Assembly (NCBI RefSeq): GCF_004769525.1
Contig: NZ_RQFT01000003.1
Location: 496,001-560,000, forward strand
DNA from: Leptospira bouyouniensis
Lineage (GTDB): Bacteria; Spirochaetota; Leptospiria; Leptospirales; Leptospiraceae
Reading direction: 5' to 3'
Length of the DNA: 64,000 bases
Shown here: positions 1 through 8,123 of the stretch, in pieces
Position numbering within the stretch: position 1 is the first letter of the stretch
Layout of the letters: the number at the start of each line of letters is the position of its first letter
Translations under genes and position numbers: made by a program
Notes under the pieces: model-generated
Database searches by the model: none
What the model was told of the DNA's origin: nothing
What the model saw: the letters and a program-made list of their open reading frames with translations, nothing else

Positions 1-476
1 GTTACCCACGTCCTTTTGAAATTGGAGCGGATCGTTTAGTCAATGCAGCCTATTGTGCAAAAACCTATCCAGGCAAAAAAGCGATTCTCGTAGATTTGGG
101 AACAGCCACCACATTTTGTGTCATTAGCGAAAAACCAGAATATATAGGTGGAGTGATTGCACCTGGATTAAAAATTTCAATGGATGCATTAACAAGGAAT
201 ACTGCCCAACTACCACCTATTGTATTTGGATCACCATCTAGAGTGTTAGGCGAATCAACTGTTGAGTCAATCCAAGCAGGATTTTTCTTTGGATGGATTG
301 GACTTCTGAAAGAAATAGTCAGAGCCATCAAAGATGAACACCCTGGCGATTATGTGGTTGTGGGAACTGGTGGACTTGTCACAACAATCCATGCATCGCA
401 TAACCAAGTATTTGATGAAATAGATCCAATGATGACTTTAAAAGGATTAAAGATTTTAGCCGATTTAAATTCTTAA
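1..476 (+). CDS. coaX: Type III pantothenate kinase, C-terminal part (5' truncated)
   Basis: This phosphorylates pantothenate, the first step of coenzyme A synthesis, in the cytoplasm. The reading frame is open from the first base (codons start at position 3), so the gene begins before the window and about the last 158 residues are visible. Visible hallmarks are the GADR motif near the left edge, the DLGTATTF nucleotide-binding strand and the GGVIAPG loop, in the order expected for the CoaX branch of the ASKHA fold, followed by GTGGL. The nearest ATG (position 96) is internal to the conserved domain and is not a real start. The gene ends just before a convergent glycosyltransferase gene. Assignment is firm; only the missing 5' end is unknown. 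Confidence 0.95.
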   Translation, partial: YPRPFEIGADRLVNAAYCAKTYPGKKAILVDLGTATTFCVISEKPEYIGGVIAPGLKISMDALTRNTAQLPPIVFGSPSRVLGESTVESIQAGFFFGWIGLLKEIVRAIKDEHPGDYVVVGTGGLVTTIHASHNQVFDEIDPMMTLKGLKILADLNS

Positions 477-497
477 TTCTTTTTTCTTGATATGTAA

Positions 498-523
498 ATA
501 CCAGGAAAATTACTGCCTGGTAT
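498..523. terminator. Inverted repeat between convergent coaX and glycosyltransferase genes
   Basis: An 8-bp perfect stem (ATACCAGG with CCTGGTAT, 10-nt loop) lies between two convergent genes and includes the last codons of the minus-strand gene. It is placed where a bidirectional terminator is expected. Neither side has a strong T run, so this is a candidate only. Confidence 0.35.
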
Positions 524-2000
524 AAACTATTGTTTTGTAATGCAACCAATGGTTGGATGGAACTGAAATATCCCATTCTTCCCGTTTCCATTTTCGTTTA
601 CCAAGATACTCTTTAATCGTTTCATTTATTAAAGTTTCATCGTAAAAAACAAAACTATCTCTTGAATAAATTGTTTTTAAGTACGTCTCAGTTGGGATTT
701 CTAATTCACCCGGTATAAATTCTAAAATATCCAAGTCCTTTCGTTTCGATTTGAGATAAAAATAAGGATCAGGTAAACTTTGAAGGTAAACTGCCTTTGA
801 TTTGGACAATCTTCTTTCTATTTTTTGGAAGTGTGAAGTTAAGATTTCATCAGAATTCGATTTGGACCAATGGATATTTGTCATAGAAACCATTGCAATC
901 AAAGAAACCGAAATACCAACCAAAGGCAATCGATTCAAAATGGTTTTTTCTTCCACTAACATTGCCATACCCATAGATAATGGGAATACAATATGGTATA
1001 CATACCATCCTTCTGAAGATGTGTACAATGCTGCAAAAACGGAGATCGTCCAAATCCAGAATAAAAGCCATGAATTCGAAAGTTTGTCTTTTTGTCGGAA
1101 CTGTTTGAATGTCAGATACGATAAAAATGATAACTGGATAAGAATAATAAATAATCGAATTTTTGGAAATCCGAAACCAAAAGAAAAGATTTTGATTTTA
1201 TCAAACAATGTAAATGTATTGAGTAGATTTTGTTTTCTTGTGAGTTGTGCTCCAAATTGAATTTGGAACCAATCCCAATTTGGATGAATGTAGGTAAACC
1301 AACAAAGTATTGGAATGATTCCACCTAACAAAAACCATACTATATTTTTGATATCAAAGTTCTTATAAACTAAGTACAAGGTTACAAGTCCAAATGATGC
1401 TCCGATCGGATGGGAAAGTGCAGACAATGATAATAAGATTCCAGCAAAAAAAGGATTCCATTTATTATTTTTTTTGTTCGTGGCAAATAATAAGCTGATG
1501 ATAAAGAAAAAAGCAGTGAGTGCTTCCATCCTTGCAACTGTTCCAAAACGGAATATAAGCGGCTCCCAAAGCACACTAACAAAAGCAACTTGGGCTGCTA
1601 CGTCTGAAATGTGAAACCTTTTTAACAAAAAGTAAAAACTAAGTGCTGTCAAATAAACAATACAAACATTCGCTATGCGAAGCGTTAATAATGAATCAGG
1701 GAAAATGGATAATGAAAAACCAGAAAATAATAGATAAAGAGGAGGCATCCACAGTGTTTTGGATTCCATTCCTGGAATGAGTCCAGAAAGAACTTCGGTT
1801 TTGAAATGTCCGTTGGTCGCAAACGAAGTCGAAGGGGAATAAAACAAAACTTCATCAGGCCATACAACAGGTAATACACCTAAGTTGATGGCAACTTGGA
1901 CGAAGAATAGAAGGGATATGCAAATAAACGAGGCGTAAGCCACGTTCCGACTACTTTGAGAGAGAGTTAACGGCTTCTTGTTCCGTTTCGAAAACTTCAA
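510..2000 (-). CDS. Polytopic GT-C-type glycosyltransferase (ArnT/PMT-like)
   Basis: Roughly 490-residue integral membrane protein with about ten hydrophobic segments. Just after the first membrane segment comes WPDEVLF, resembling the acidic first-loop motif of GT-C enzymes that use polyprenyl-phosphate sugars, followed by a long loop and then regular helices, as in GT39/ArnT and related families. The last ~110 residues are hydrophilic. It probably moves a sugar from a lipid carrier to an envelope glycan or protein on the outer face of the inner membrane; the substrate cannot be read from sequence. The longest frame starts at a TTG (2000) that overlaps the STAS gene by 50 bp. A GTG at 1943, 8 bp after the STAS stop, is an equally plausible start. 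It is probably co-transcribed with the STAS gene. Confidence 0.7.
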   Translation of the reverse strand: MKFSKRNKKPLTLSQSSRNVAYASFICISLLFFVQVAINLGVLPVVWPDEVLFYSPSTSFATNGHFKTEVLSGLIPGMESKTLWMPPLYLLFSGFSLSIFPDSLLTLRIANVCIVYLTALSFYFLLKRFHISDVAAQVAFVSVLWEPLIFRFGTVARMEALTAFFFIISLLFATNKKNNKWNPFFAGILLSLSALSHPIGASFGLVTLYLVYKNFDIKNIVWFLLGGIIPILCWFTYIHPNWDWFQIQFGAQLTRKQNLLNTFTLFDKIKIFSFGFGFPKIRLFIILIQLSFLSYLTFKQFRQKDKLSNSWLLFWIWTISVFAALYTSSEGWYVYHIVFPLSMGMAMLVEEKTILNRLPLVGISVSLIAMVSMTNIHWSKSNSDEILTSHFQKIERRLSKSKAVYLQSLPDPYFYLKSKRKDLDILEFIPGELEIPTETYLKTIYSRDSFVFYDETLINETIKEYLGKRKWKREEWDISVPSNHWLHYKTIVYTRQ

Positions 2001-2289
2001 ACAAATCTAAAAGTTCAACAACATCAAAAACCTTTTTTACAGGTGGAGTGATGCAACAGAGTTTCAGCTTTCTTCCTTGTTTATCGAGTTCCCTGACCAT
2101 ACCAACAAAGATACGAATCCCAGAAGAAGAGATATAGGATATAAGCTCCAGGTTGATGATGATGTCACCATCCCCGTTTTGTACGTCATCGGCTAATTTT
2201 GCCTCAACCTCATCAGAATGTGTAATGTCTAAACGACCATTGAGGTGAACGAGTGTGTGCTTTCCGATTTTTTTGGTTTTTATTTCCAA
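1951..2289 (-). CDS. STAS-domain anti-sigma factor antagonist
   Basis: A 112-residue protein consisting of a single STAS domain of the SpoIIAA/RsbV type. The motif ISYISSSGIRIFVG contains the conserved serine that a partner anti-sigma kinase phosphorylates and that a PP2C phosphatase dephosphorylates. In this family the unphosphorylated form binds the anti-sigma kinase and releases its target. No kinase gene is adjacent; PP2C genes occur elsewhere in the window (24.4-27.6 kb and 40.5-44.1 kb). It starts with TTG at 2289, with AGG about 6 bases upstream. Function as a partner-switch component follows from the family; the actual partners are unknown. Confidence 0.88.
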   Translation of the reverse strand: MEIKTKKIGKHTLVHLNGRLDITHSDEVEAKLADDVQNGDGDIIINLELISYISSSGIRIFVGMVRELDKQGRKLKLCCITPPVKKVFDVVELLDLFEVFETEQEAVNSLSK

Positions 2290-2344
2290 AGCGAGCCTAC
2301 TTGGAGACTAGAATCTTTGAAAACACCAAAGGTTCAAGAAATTT

Positions 2345-3037
2345 TTACGCTGCTTGGTTTCTGTTTCTCGTAAAAAGTCGAGGGTCTTTATGTTCTGTTT
2401 CGGGAATATGCAACATAATCCTCTGCCTCGTGGATCGACTGGTTCTATGGCCCAAAAATTCTTGGATTTCCCAAACAGGGAAACCTTTTTGGAACAAGTC
2501 CAATGCAATCACATCTCTTAGGAAGGGAATGTGGATTTCTTTTGAAATGAGACGACTTGCCGTTTTCAAAATTTTTTGGATGGTTCTTGTGCGTAAAACG
2601 CCATCCCGTCCAGGGAATAGATAATCACTGGGTGAAAACTCACAAGCATAACGATAAAGTTCAACTGCAAACTTTGGTTCGAGAAAGATGTTCCTCCTAC
2701 GCAAACGACCACCGTTCTTTAAATGAAATCGATCCATTTCGGAATTAAAATCAGCAATTTTTAAATGGATGAGTTCCGGTAATGACAAACCTGTACAAAC
2801 TAAAAACTTGATGATCAAATAGTGGATGTGATTTCGACCCCTGATTCGATTGAGTAAATTTCGGACTTCTGTCTGGTCTAATAGACGATTCCCTAATGTA
2901 CAAACATCAACTGTGAGAATGTGTGGAAGAAAGGTTGGTAAATTCAAATTTGTATTTAGCATATTTTTGTCGTGGAATGTAGCAGAGTTTAACATTCTCT
3001 GCAATAAAATTGTCACCAAACTGTAGTTTTGGATCAC
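2345..3037 (-). CDS. Tyrosine-recombinase-fold protein lacking most catalytic residues
   Basis: The 230-residue protein aligns by eye with the catalytic domain of XerC/XerD-type integrases: TGLSLPEL stands where TGLRxSEL is expected, FLRDVIALDLFQKG where HxLRHxxAT..L..G is expected, and LGH is kept. However, catalytic Arg I is Ser (about residue 85), the HxxR box has Pro for His and Asp for the second His, and the position of the nucleophilic Tyr is Met (about 208). Only Arg II (174) and the LGH histidine (197) remain. The N-terminal core-binding domain is short or absent. It is therefore unlikely to recombine DNA and may be a DNA-binding derivative or a decaying gene, although the frame is fully open. 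The start is uncertain: GTG 3037, or internal ATGs about 14 or 25 codons on. Confidence 0.65.
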   Translation of the reverse strand: MIQNYSLVTILLQRMLNSATFHDKNMLNTNLNLPTFLPHILTVDVCTLGNRLLDQTEVRNLLNRIRGRNHIHYLIIKFLVCTGLSLPELIHLKIADFNSEMDRFHLKNGGRLRRRNIFLEPKFAVELYRYACEFSPSDYLFPGRDGVLRTRTIQKILKTASRLISKEIHIPFLRDVIALDLFQKGFPVWEIQEFLGHRTSRSTRQRIMLHIPETEHKDPRLFTRNRNQAA

Positions 3038-3152
3038 AATTTTCAGAGAAATAAATTTCCTAGTTCATGTTTTTGCACGATGAAGTTTTCTGCTTGATTC
3101 AAAATCAAAAAACGATTTTATCTTTGGGAGAAACAATAAAGGATTCAATCGT

Positions 3153-4223
3153 ATGGACTCGCTGGAACTCAAAACAAATGACCCGGAACTACAACTGACT
3201 AAGGAAGACATTCAAAAAGTTGAGGAACTCACCGGACAAATTAAACTCAATAATCCAAATGACATCGTTTCTTATGGATCTTCCGCCCAAGCAAAGGTAT
3301 CTGATTTTGCAGACAAAGTACTTTCTGAGATAAAAACCAAGGATTCAGGTTATGCGGGAGAACTCCTAAACCAATTATTATTCAAAATCAAGGATTTGGA
3401 TATGGATAGTTTTGCTGGAGAAGGCAGTACTCTTTCTAAAATTCCACTGATTGGAAGTTTGTTTGATGCCTCTCGAAAATTTTTAGCAAAGTTTGAAGAT
3501 TTGGAATCACAGATCGGAAAAATAGTCGATGAACTGCATTCAGCAAGAACGAACCTCACAAAAGACATAACTTTATTGCAGGCGTTATACGAAAAAAATT
3601 TAGAATATTTCAAAGAGATTCAAATTTTCATCGCAGCAGGAGATAAAAAAATCCAAGAGTTACGTGATAAGATTTTGCCAGAGATGTTAGAAAAAGCGAA
3701 AGCTCAAGGTGACACGTTAGCATCTCAACAATACCAAGATATGGTTCAAATGGTGGATCGATTTGAAAAAAAGATTCATGATCTAAAACTCACTAGAATC
3801 CTTTCTTTACAAACTGGACCACAAATTCGTTTGATTCAAAGCGGAAACCAAGTTTTGGTCGAAAAAATCCAAAGTTCTATTTTAAATACGATTCCACTAT
3901 GGAAGAACCAAATCGTCATTGCACTTGGATTGATGCGTCAAAGAAAAGCATTGGAAGCGCAAAAACAAGTTTCGAAAACCACAAATGATCTCATCCAAAA
4001 GAATGCAGAAATGTTAAAATCGGGAACAGTTGAGATTGCAAAAGAATCAGAGAAGGGAATCATTGAAATCGAAACCTTAAAAAATGTAAACCAACAGCTG
4101 ATTGAAACGATCACGGAAACTTTAAAGATCCAAGAAGATGGGCGTCAAAAACGGAAATTGGCCGAACAAGAAATGATAAAAATCGAATCAGATATTAAAC
4201 AAAAACTTTTGGAATCAAAATAG
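3153..4223 (+). CDS. TelA family protein (toxic anion resistance family)
   Basis: A 356-residue, almost entirely helical cytoplasmic protein with the order of conserved segments of the TelA/KlaA family: an N-terminal part containing PLIGSLFDASRKF, a central coiled coil, and the LQTGPQIRLIQSGNQVLVEKI block followed by WKNQIVIAL. Members are linked to tellurite resistance on plasmids and, in firmicutes, form an operon with an XpaC-like protein tied to envelope stress. Here the next gene, 1 bp downstream, carries an XpaC-like C-terminal part, so the pairing is kept. The ATG at 3153 is preceded by GGA 9 bases upstream. Family assignment is strong; physiological role is unknown. Confidence 0.85.
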   Translation: MDSLELKTNDPELQLTKEDIQKVEELTGQIKLNNPNDIVSYGSSAQAKVSDFADKVLSEIKTKDSGYAGELLNQLLFKIKDLDMDSFAGEGSTLSKIPLIGSLFDASRKFLAKFEDLESQIGKIVDELHSARTNLTKDITLLQALYEKNLEYFKEIQIFIAAGDKKIQELRDKILPEMLEKAKAQGDTLASQQYQDMVQMVDRFEKKIHDLKLTRILSLQTGPQIRLIQSGNQVLVEKIQSSILNTIPLWKNQIVIALGLMRQRKALEAQKQVSKTTNDLIQKNAEMLKSGTVEIAKESEKGIIEIETLKNVNQQLIETITETLKIQEDGRQKRKLAEQEMIKIESDIKQKLLESK

Positions 4224-4224
4224 A

Positions 4225-5094
4225 ATGACAGATGTACAATTGGAACAAAACCAAGAAGAGAAAAAATGGGCGAGACGTGCCCATATTTCAACTTTGCTAA
4301 CATATCCAATGGCACTTTTACCGTTTCCCTTTTATTTTTCTTCATTGGGTGCAATGGTATATCCATTTGTAATGTGGTTGTCTAGAAGTAAATCTTCCTA
4401 TTCCGCAAAACAATCGTTAGAGGCAATGTATTTACAAGCACTTTTATCGCTTGGATACTTTGGGTTTGGAACAAAGTTTGGTGATGATCGTGTATTGCTT
4501 GTTTTCTCGTATGTGTTTATGGCTTTCATTCATGTAATCTTTTTGGGGATTGCCATCTACCGTACAACCATTGGAAAACCACACCATTATCCATTTAGTT
4601 TTTTTCCTTTCCTATTTTCTTCCAGTCAGACGAAAGAAAATTGGAATGAATTGAAAAAGAAATTTGAAGACAAAGTAGAGTTTTCTGAATACAAAACTCA
4701 GATGGAGAAATTAGATGCGTTTCGGTTGTCCACAGAAAAAGATGCAAAAATATTAACGGATGCTAACTTACAAGGATTGTGTAACGAATACTTACATTCG
4801 TTGTCCGATTTACGAGTCAAACTAGCAGAGGATCCACTCTCTTATCGTAAAGCAAAACAGTTTTTAAATTATTTCCCGGAAACAGTTTCAAAAATTCTAA
4901 GCCAATACATTCGTGTGAGTCAAAGTGGTAATTCACCAGATTCTGAAAAAAGAAAATCCGAACTCAATTCTTTGTTAAGCGAAGTCATCAAAACCACAGA
5001 ACAAGTTCGAAATAAATTAAAAGCTGATGAAACCCTAAATTTAGATGTTGAGATCACCGCCATGAAAAAAAACATCGAATTTGGTGGGTATTGA
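4225..5094 (+). CDS. Membrane protein: DUF4870-like N-terminus with XpaC-like C-terminus
   Basis: A 289-residue protein. Residues about 15-120 resemble the DUF4870/Tic20-like family, with three to four membrane segments including PFVMWLSRSKSS. The soluble C-terminal half (about 150-289) contains LNYFPETVSKILSQYIRVSQ, which resembles the core of XpaC (5-bromo-4-chloroindolyl phosphate hydrolysis) proteins. XpaC and TelA are usually encoded side by side, and here the gene sits directly after telA and overlaps the start of the phosphatase gene by one base (TGATG). The two-domain reading is an inference from motif resemblance and context. It may anchor TelA to the membrane. Confidence 0.6.
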   Translation: MTDVQLEQNQEEKKWARRAHISTLLTYPMALLPFPFYFSSLGAMVYPFVMWLSRSKSSYSAKQSLEAMYLQALLSLGYFGFGTKFGDDRVLLVFSYVFMAFIHVIFLGIAIYRTTIGKPHHYPFSFFPFLFSSSQTKENWNELKKKFEDKVEFSEYKTQMEKLDAFRLSTEKDAKILTDANLQGLCNEYLHSLSDLRVKLAEDPLSYRKAKQFLNYFPETVSKILSQYIRVSQSGNSPDSEKRKSELNSLLSEVIKTTEQVRNKLKADETLNLDVEITAMKKNIEFGGY

Positions 5095-5906
5095 TGGATT
5101 CTGAATTACATGATAGATCATATCATTTTCTAAATTTTTTACCAAATGTCGCAGATTTCCTTGTAGCGAAACACAAGGAGTCTACATTAAAAGTAGATGA
5201 AAAAAGTTTATACAATTTAGTTACGGAAGCTGATCTCAAAGCAGAATCTATGATTCTGGAAGAAATCCAAAAAAATTTCCCTTTGGATGGAATTCTTGCG
5301 GAAGAAGGTGGTGCAATACCAGGTACATCAGGATATACATGGGTGATTGATCCATTAGATGGAACTACCAATTACACACATGGATTGCCTTTGTATGGTA
5401 TATCAGTGGGAGTCGTGGAAACAGAATCAATGTCCCCTGTGATTGGTATGGTATTTTTTCCCGAGTTAGGTACTTACTACCACGCAATTAAAGGGCAAGG
5501 TGCCTTCCGAGAAAAAAAACAAATTCAAGTCTCACAAACAAAATCCATGAGAGATTCTTTATTTGTCACTGGTTTTCCATATGATCGAAACTTGTCTTTA
5601 GATACACTTATGCAGTATTATAAATCGATTTTACAAAAATCGAGGGGCATTCGTAGAACAGGCGCTGCAACTTTAGACTTATGTTGGTTAGCTGAAGGAA
5701 AATTCGAAGGGTATTATGAGTTAGGATTAAAACCTTGGGATATGGCGGCAGCTGGTCTTATCGTCATGGAAGCAAATGGAAAATTAACTTCCATGGATGG
5801 TAATGATTTTTCCATTATGATTCCAAGTTTACTCGCAAGTAATGGACATGTTCACGAATACTTACTTGCTGAATTTGAAGGACAAATCAACCGAGTAGTG
5901 TACTAA
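5094..5906 (+). CDS. suhB: Inositol monophosphatase family protein
   Basis: Magnesium-dependent phosphatase of the inositol monophosphatase superfamily, hydrolysing inositol-1-phosphate or related sugar phosphates. Metal-binding motifs are all present: AEEGG (glutamate near residue 70), WVIDPLDGTTN (about 83-93) and KPWDMAAAGL near the C-terminus. The length of 270 residues is typical. ATG 5094 overlaps the preceding stop (TGATG), so the gene is translationally coupled to the telA operon. Its 3' end overlaps the convergent glycosyltransferase by 20 bp. Which substrate it uses cannot be told; suhB is the generic name for the family. Confidence 0.88.
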   Translation: MDSELHDRSYHFLNFLPNVADFLVAKHKESTLKVDEKSLYNLVTEADLKAESMILEEIQKNFPLDGILAEEGGAIPGTSGYTWVIDPLDGTTNYTHGLPLYGISVGVVETESMSPVIGMVFFPELGTYYHAIKGQGAFREKKQIQVSQTKSMRDSLFVTGFPYDRNLSLDTLMQYYKSILQKSRGIRRTGAATLDLCWLAEGKFEGYYELGLKPWDMAAAGLIVMEANGKLTSMDGNDFSIMIPSLLASNGHVHEYLLAEFEGQINRVVY

Positions 5907-7068
5907 CCATTTGGTTGAGTTTTGTTTGGATTATAGATTCTGTAAAATTTGATAATACATATTTTCTGCCATTTTTTCCCAATTGATTTGAAATCAAAGG
6001 GTTTTCTAATAAAAAATCCAACATCCTTTGGAAAGATACTTTATCAGAATAATATAAACCACCTTGGCTTCGAATACAATGTCCTTTCATAACAGATGAT
6101 TTTCCATTTACCAATACTGGTTTTTCATGAAGCCACGATTCCATAATCGAAATCGAAAAACTTTCATAAGCAGATGGATTTAAAAGTAAATATGAATTTT
6201 GAATTTCATTTCTTTTTGTTTCTTCTGTAACAAAACCGGGAAAAATAATATCTTTCTCTTTTGAAACATCCATTGAAAAAACAGAACCTAAACATTTTAA
6301 AATAACATCAGATCGATGGTTTAATTGTTTCCAATCATGAAAATCTAAAAATAGTTCGGGATATCCTTTTGCTGGTTCAATCCTTCCGATTGTTAATATT
6401 TGGAATTTTTTATCTGATTGATTGTGTGTAGAAGGAATGTCCGGTTGAACATGATCTTCAACATAAGTTCCGATCATAAAATAATGTTTTGCCCTTTGAT
6501 TGGTATACGTTTCGTAAACTTGTAATTCTTCCGGTGCGTTAAAACTATAAAAATAATGATTTAAGTATGTTTGTTTGTATATAGGAAGTTTGAAAGGTGG
6601 TTCATCATGAAACGTTGGTACAATCACAAACGGAACTTTTAAGATGGGAATGCTCATCACAACAGGATAATATAAATATCCAATTAAAATTATGAGATCA
6701 AATTGTGATTGGCATTGCCTAACATATTCAACTAGGCTTGGACAATAGGGTCCTTGTTCTTTCAGAAAATTCAATTGGTCTTTAAAAGAAACTGAGTCAC
6801 CAGCTTTTAAACATCGATCTAAAATTTGGTTCATTCGATTCATGTTCCTAGTTTTTTCGACGGGGAAACGTAATACTTTAAATTGGTTCTCTTCTGTTAT
6901 GCCTGTATTGAATTCATTTTTCCAAGTAACATAGTTTTTTGCAGCAGTTGTGCAAACAGTAACCGAATGCGTTTTTGAAAGTATATTCACATAATCAGCT
7001 GCTAATTTTTCGGCCCCTCCAGAAGCGTTTTGCAAAAATCGTGGTGTTATGAATAATATTTTTGCCAT
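5887..7068 (-). CDS. Glycosyltransferase family 4 (group 1)
   Basis: A 393-residue GT-B fold enzyme. The C-terminal half holds ILTIGRIEPAKGYPELF and AYESFSISIMESW, the EX7E motif that binds the nucleotide sugar in retaining GT4 enzymes. The N-terminus ITPRFLQNASGGAEKLA is a typical acceptor-domain start. It is the last gene of a four-gene minus-strand cluster (10205 to 5887) with two further GT4 enzymes and a methyltransferase-like protein, so it probably adds a sugar to a surface polysaccharide or lipopolysaccharide. Donor and linkage cannot be predicted. It is distinctly less similar to the two upstream GT4 proteins than they are to each other. Confidence 0.85.
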   Translation of the reverse strand: MAKILFITPRFLQNASGGAEKLAADYVNILSKTHSVTVCTTAAKNYVTWKNEFNTGITEENQFKVLRFPVEKTRNMNRMNQILDRCLKAGDSVSFKDQLNFLKEQGPYCPSLVEYVRQCQSQFDLIILIGYLYYPVVMSIPILKVPFVIVPTFHDEPPFKLPIYKQTYLNHYFYSFNAPEELQVYETYTNQRAKHYFMIGTYVEDHVQPDIPSTHNQSDKKFQILTIGRIEPAKGYPELFLDFHDWKQLNHRSDVILKCLGSVFSMDVSKEKDIIFPGFVTEETKRNEIQNSYLLLNPSAYESFSISIMESWLHEKPVLVNGKSSVMKGHCIRSQGGLYYSDKVSFQRMLDFLLENPLISNQLGKNGRKYVLSNFTESIIQTKLNQMVSTLLG

Positions 7069-7073
7069 ACAAG

Positions 7074-8123
7074 TTAACTTTTGATCACTTCTAACAAAGG
7101 TAAGATACTTGTAGATTTTAAGTATGTATCTAGATGTAAATTTTGATGATATATGATTGAATTGCGATAATCGTTATTTTTAAAAATTTTATCGATTTCA
7201 CGAACCAATTGATTAAAATCTTTTGAATGAAAAAGGATACCTGAGTTTCCAAGAGTTTCAGGTACGGCTCCTGCTGCATAAGCCACAACAGGTAACTGGA
7301 AGTGCATCGCCTCCAAAAGTGGGACACAAAACCCTTCATGTTCACTCATTGATAAAAATAAATTACTTTCTAAATATATTTTTTTCAACATCGCTTCATC
7401 AACGTAAGGTATGATTTTAACTTCATTTTGTAAGTCAAATTGTGTGATCATAAAATTGAGTTCATCTAAATAAGATTGTTGGTCTGGATTACAAAAACCT
7501 AACATACGTAATGAAAATTGGTTTCCATAAATTGATTTCCATGACCTAGCAAATCGAATCAAATCATCTTGGCATTTATTTGGCGCAATTCTTCCTACAA
7601 ACAAAAATGAAGGAAAAACAAATGTTTTATGTTTTGATTCTATATGGTTATGATCCCATTTTTGAAAATTGAGATGTAATGGAAGAAGTCTAACGTGTTT
7701 AAATCCAATTTGGATAAGTTCTGCTAAGTTGAAACTGCTAACTGCAAATGAATGTTGAAAATGATCACGAATGATTTCTAAATCTTCTCTTCCTCTTCGT
7801 AACAAATAACTAAACCGAAGGTCATAAGGTTCAAAAAAGTTTTCTGGTGTGACATTATGATAAATGAGTATTTTTTTATTTGGGAATTGTAAAAGAAAAT
7901 CTAAAACTTTCGAATGTATTGAATGGTGATAAACAATCACATCTTGTGGTTTGATGTTTACCTTTGAAATTTTTTCAGCATATTTTCGATCATTAGAATA
8001 GACATTTTCTGCGTAAATTTTTCCAGTATAACCTTCTTTAGCCAATAAACGTTTCATTTCTAACATCTCTTGAGAGATAGCATCACCTAGTTGAAATCCT
8101 GCTGAAAATTGGTGAATGTTCAT
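7074..8123 (-). CDS. Glycosyltransferase family 4 (group 1)
   Basis: A 349-residue GT-B enzyme with SFLFVGRIAPNKCQDDLI, then SMSEHEGFCVPLLEAM (EX7E) and VVAYAAGAVPETLG. Its C-terminal half closely parallels that of the next gene (SMSEHEGFCLPILEAF, FAYAAGAIPGTM), which points to an old tandem duplication. Its ATG overlaps the upstream gene's stop codon (ATGA), so the pair is translationally coupled. The probable role is addition of one residue to a surface polysaccharide; donor and acceptor are unknown. Confidence 0.87.
   Translation of the reverse strand: MNIHQFSAGFQLGDAISQEMLEMKRLLAKEGYTGKIYAENVYSNDRKYAEKISKVNIKPQDVIVYHHSIHSKVLDFLLQFPNKKILIYHNVTPENFFEPYDLRFSYLLRRGREDLEIIRDHFQHSFAVSSFNLAELIQIGFKHVRLLPLHLNFQKWDHNHIESKHKTFVFPSFLFVGRIAPNKCQDDLIRFARSWKSIYGNQFSLRMLGFCNPDQQSYLDELNFMITQFDLQNEVKIIPYVDEAMLKKIYLESNLFLSMSEHEGFCVPLLEAMHFQLPVVAYAAGAVPETLGNSGILFHSKDFNQLVREIDKIFKNNDYRNSIIYHQNLHLDTYLKSTSILPLLEVIKS

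Noticed and set aside
802..1260. 152-codon plus-strand ORF
   Set aside because: It lies wholly inside the membrane glycosyltransferase gene on the other strand and its translation shows no domain; a shadow frame.
2253..2624. 123-codon plus-strand ORF
   Set aside because: Antisense to the STAS and integrase-like genes, rich in Trp and Arg with no known motif.
2345..3037. Mobile element or integrated prophage suggested by the integrase-like gene
   Set aside because: No attachment repeats, tRNA, phage genes or composition shift around it, and the catalytic residues are missing.
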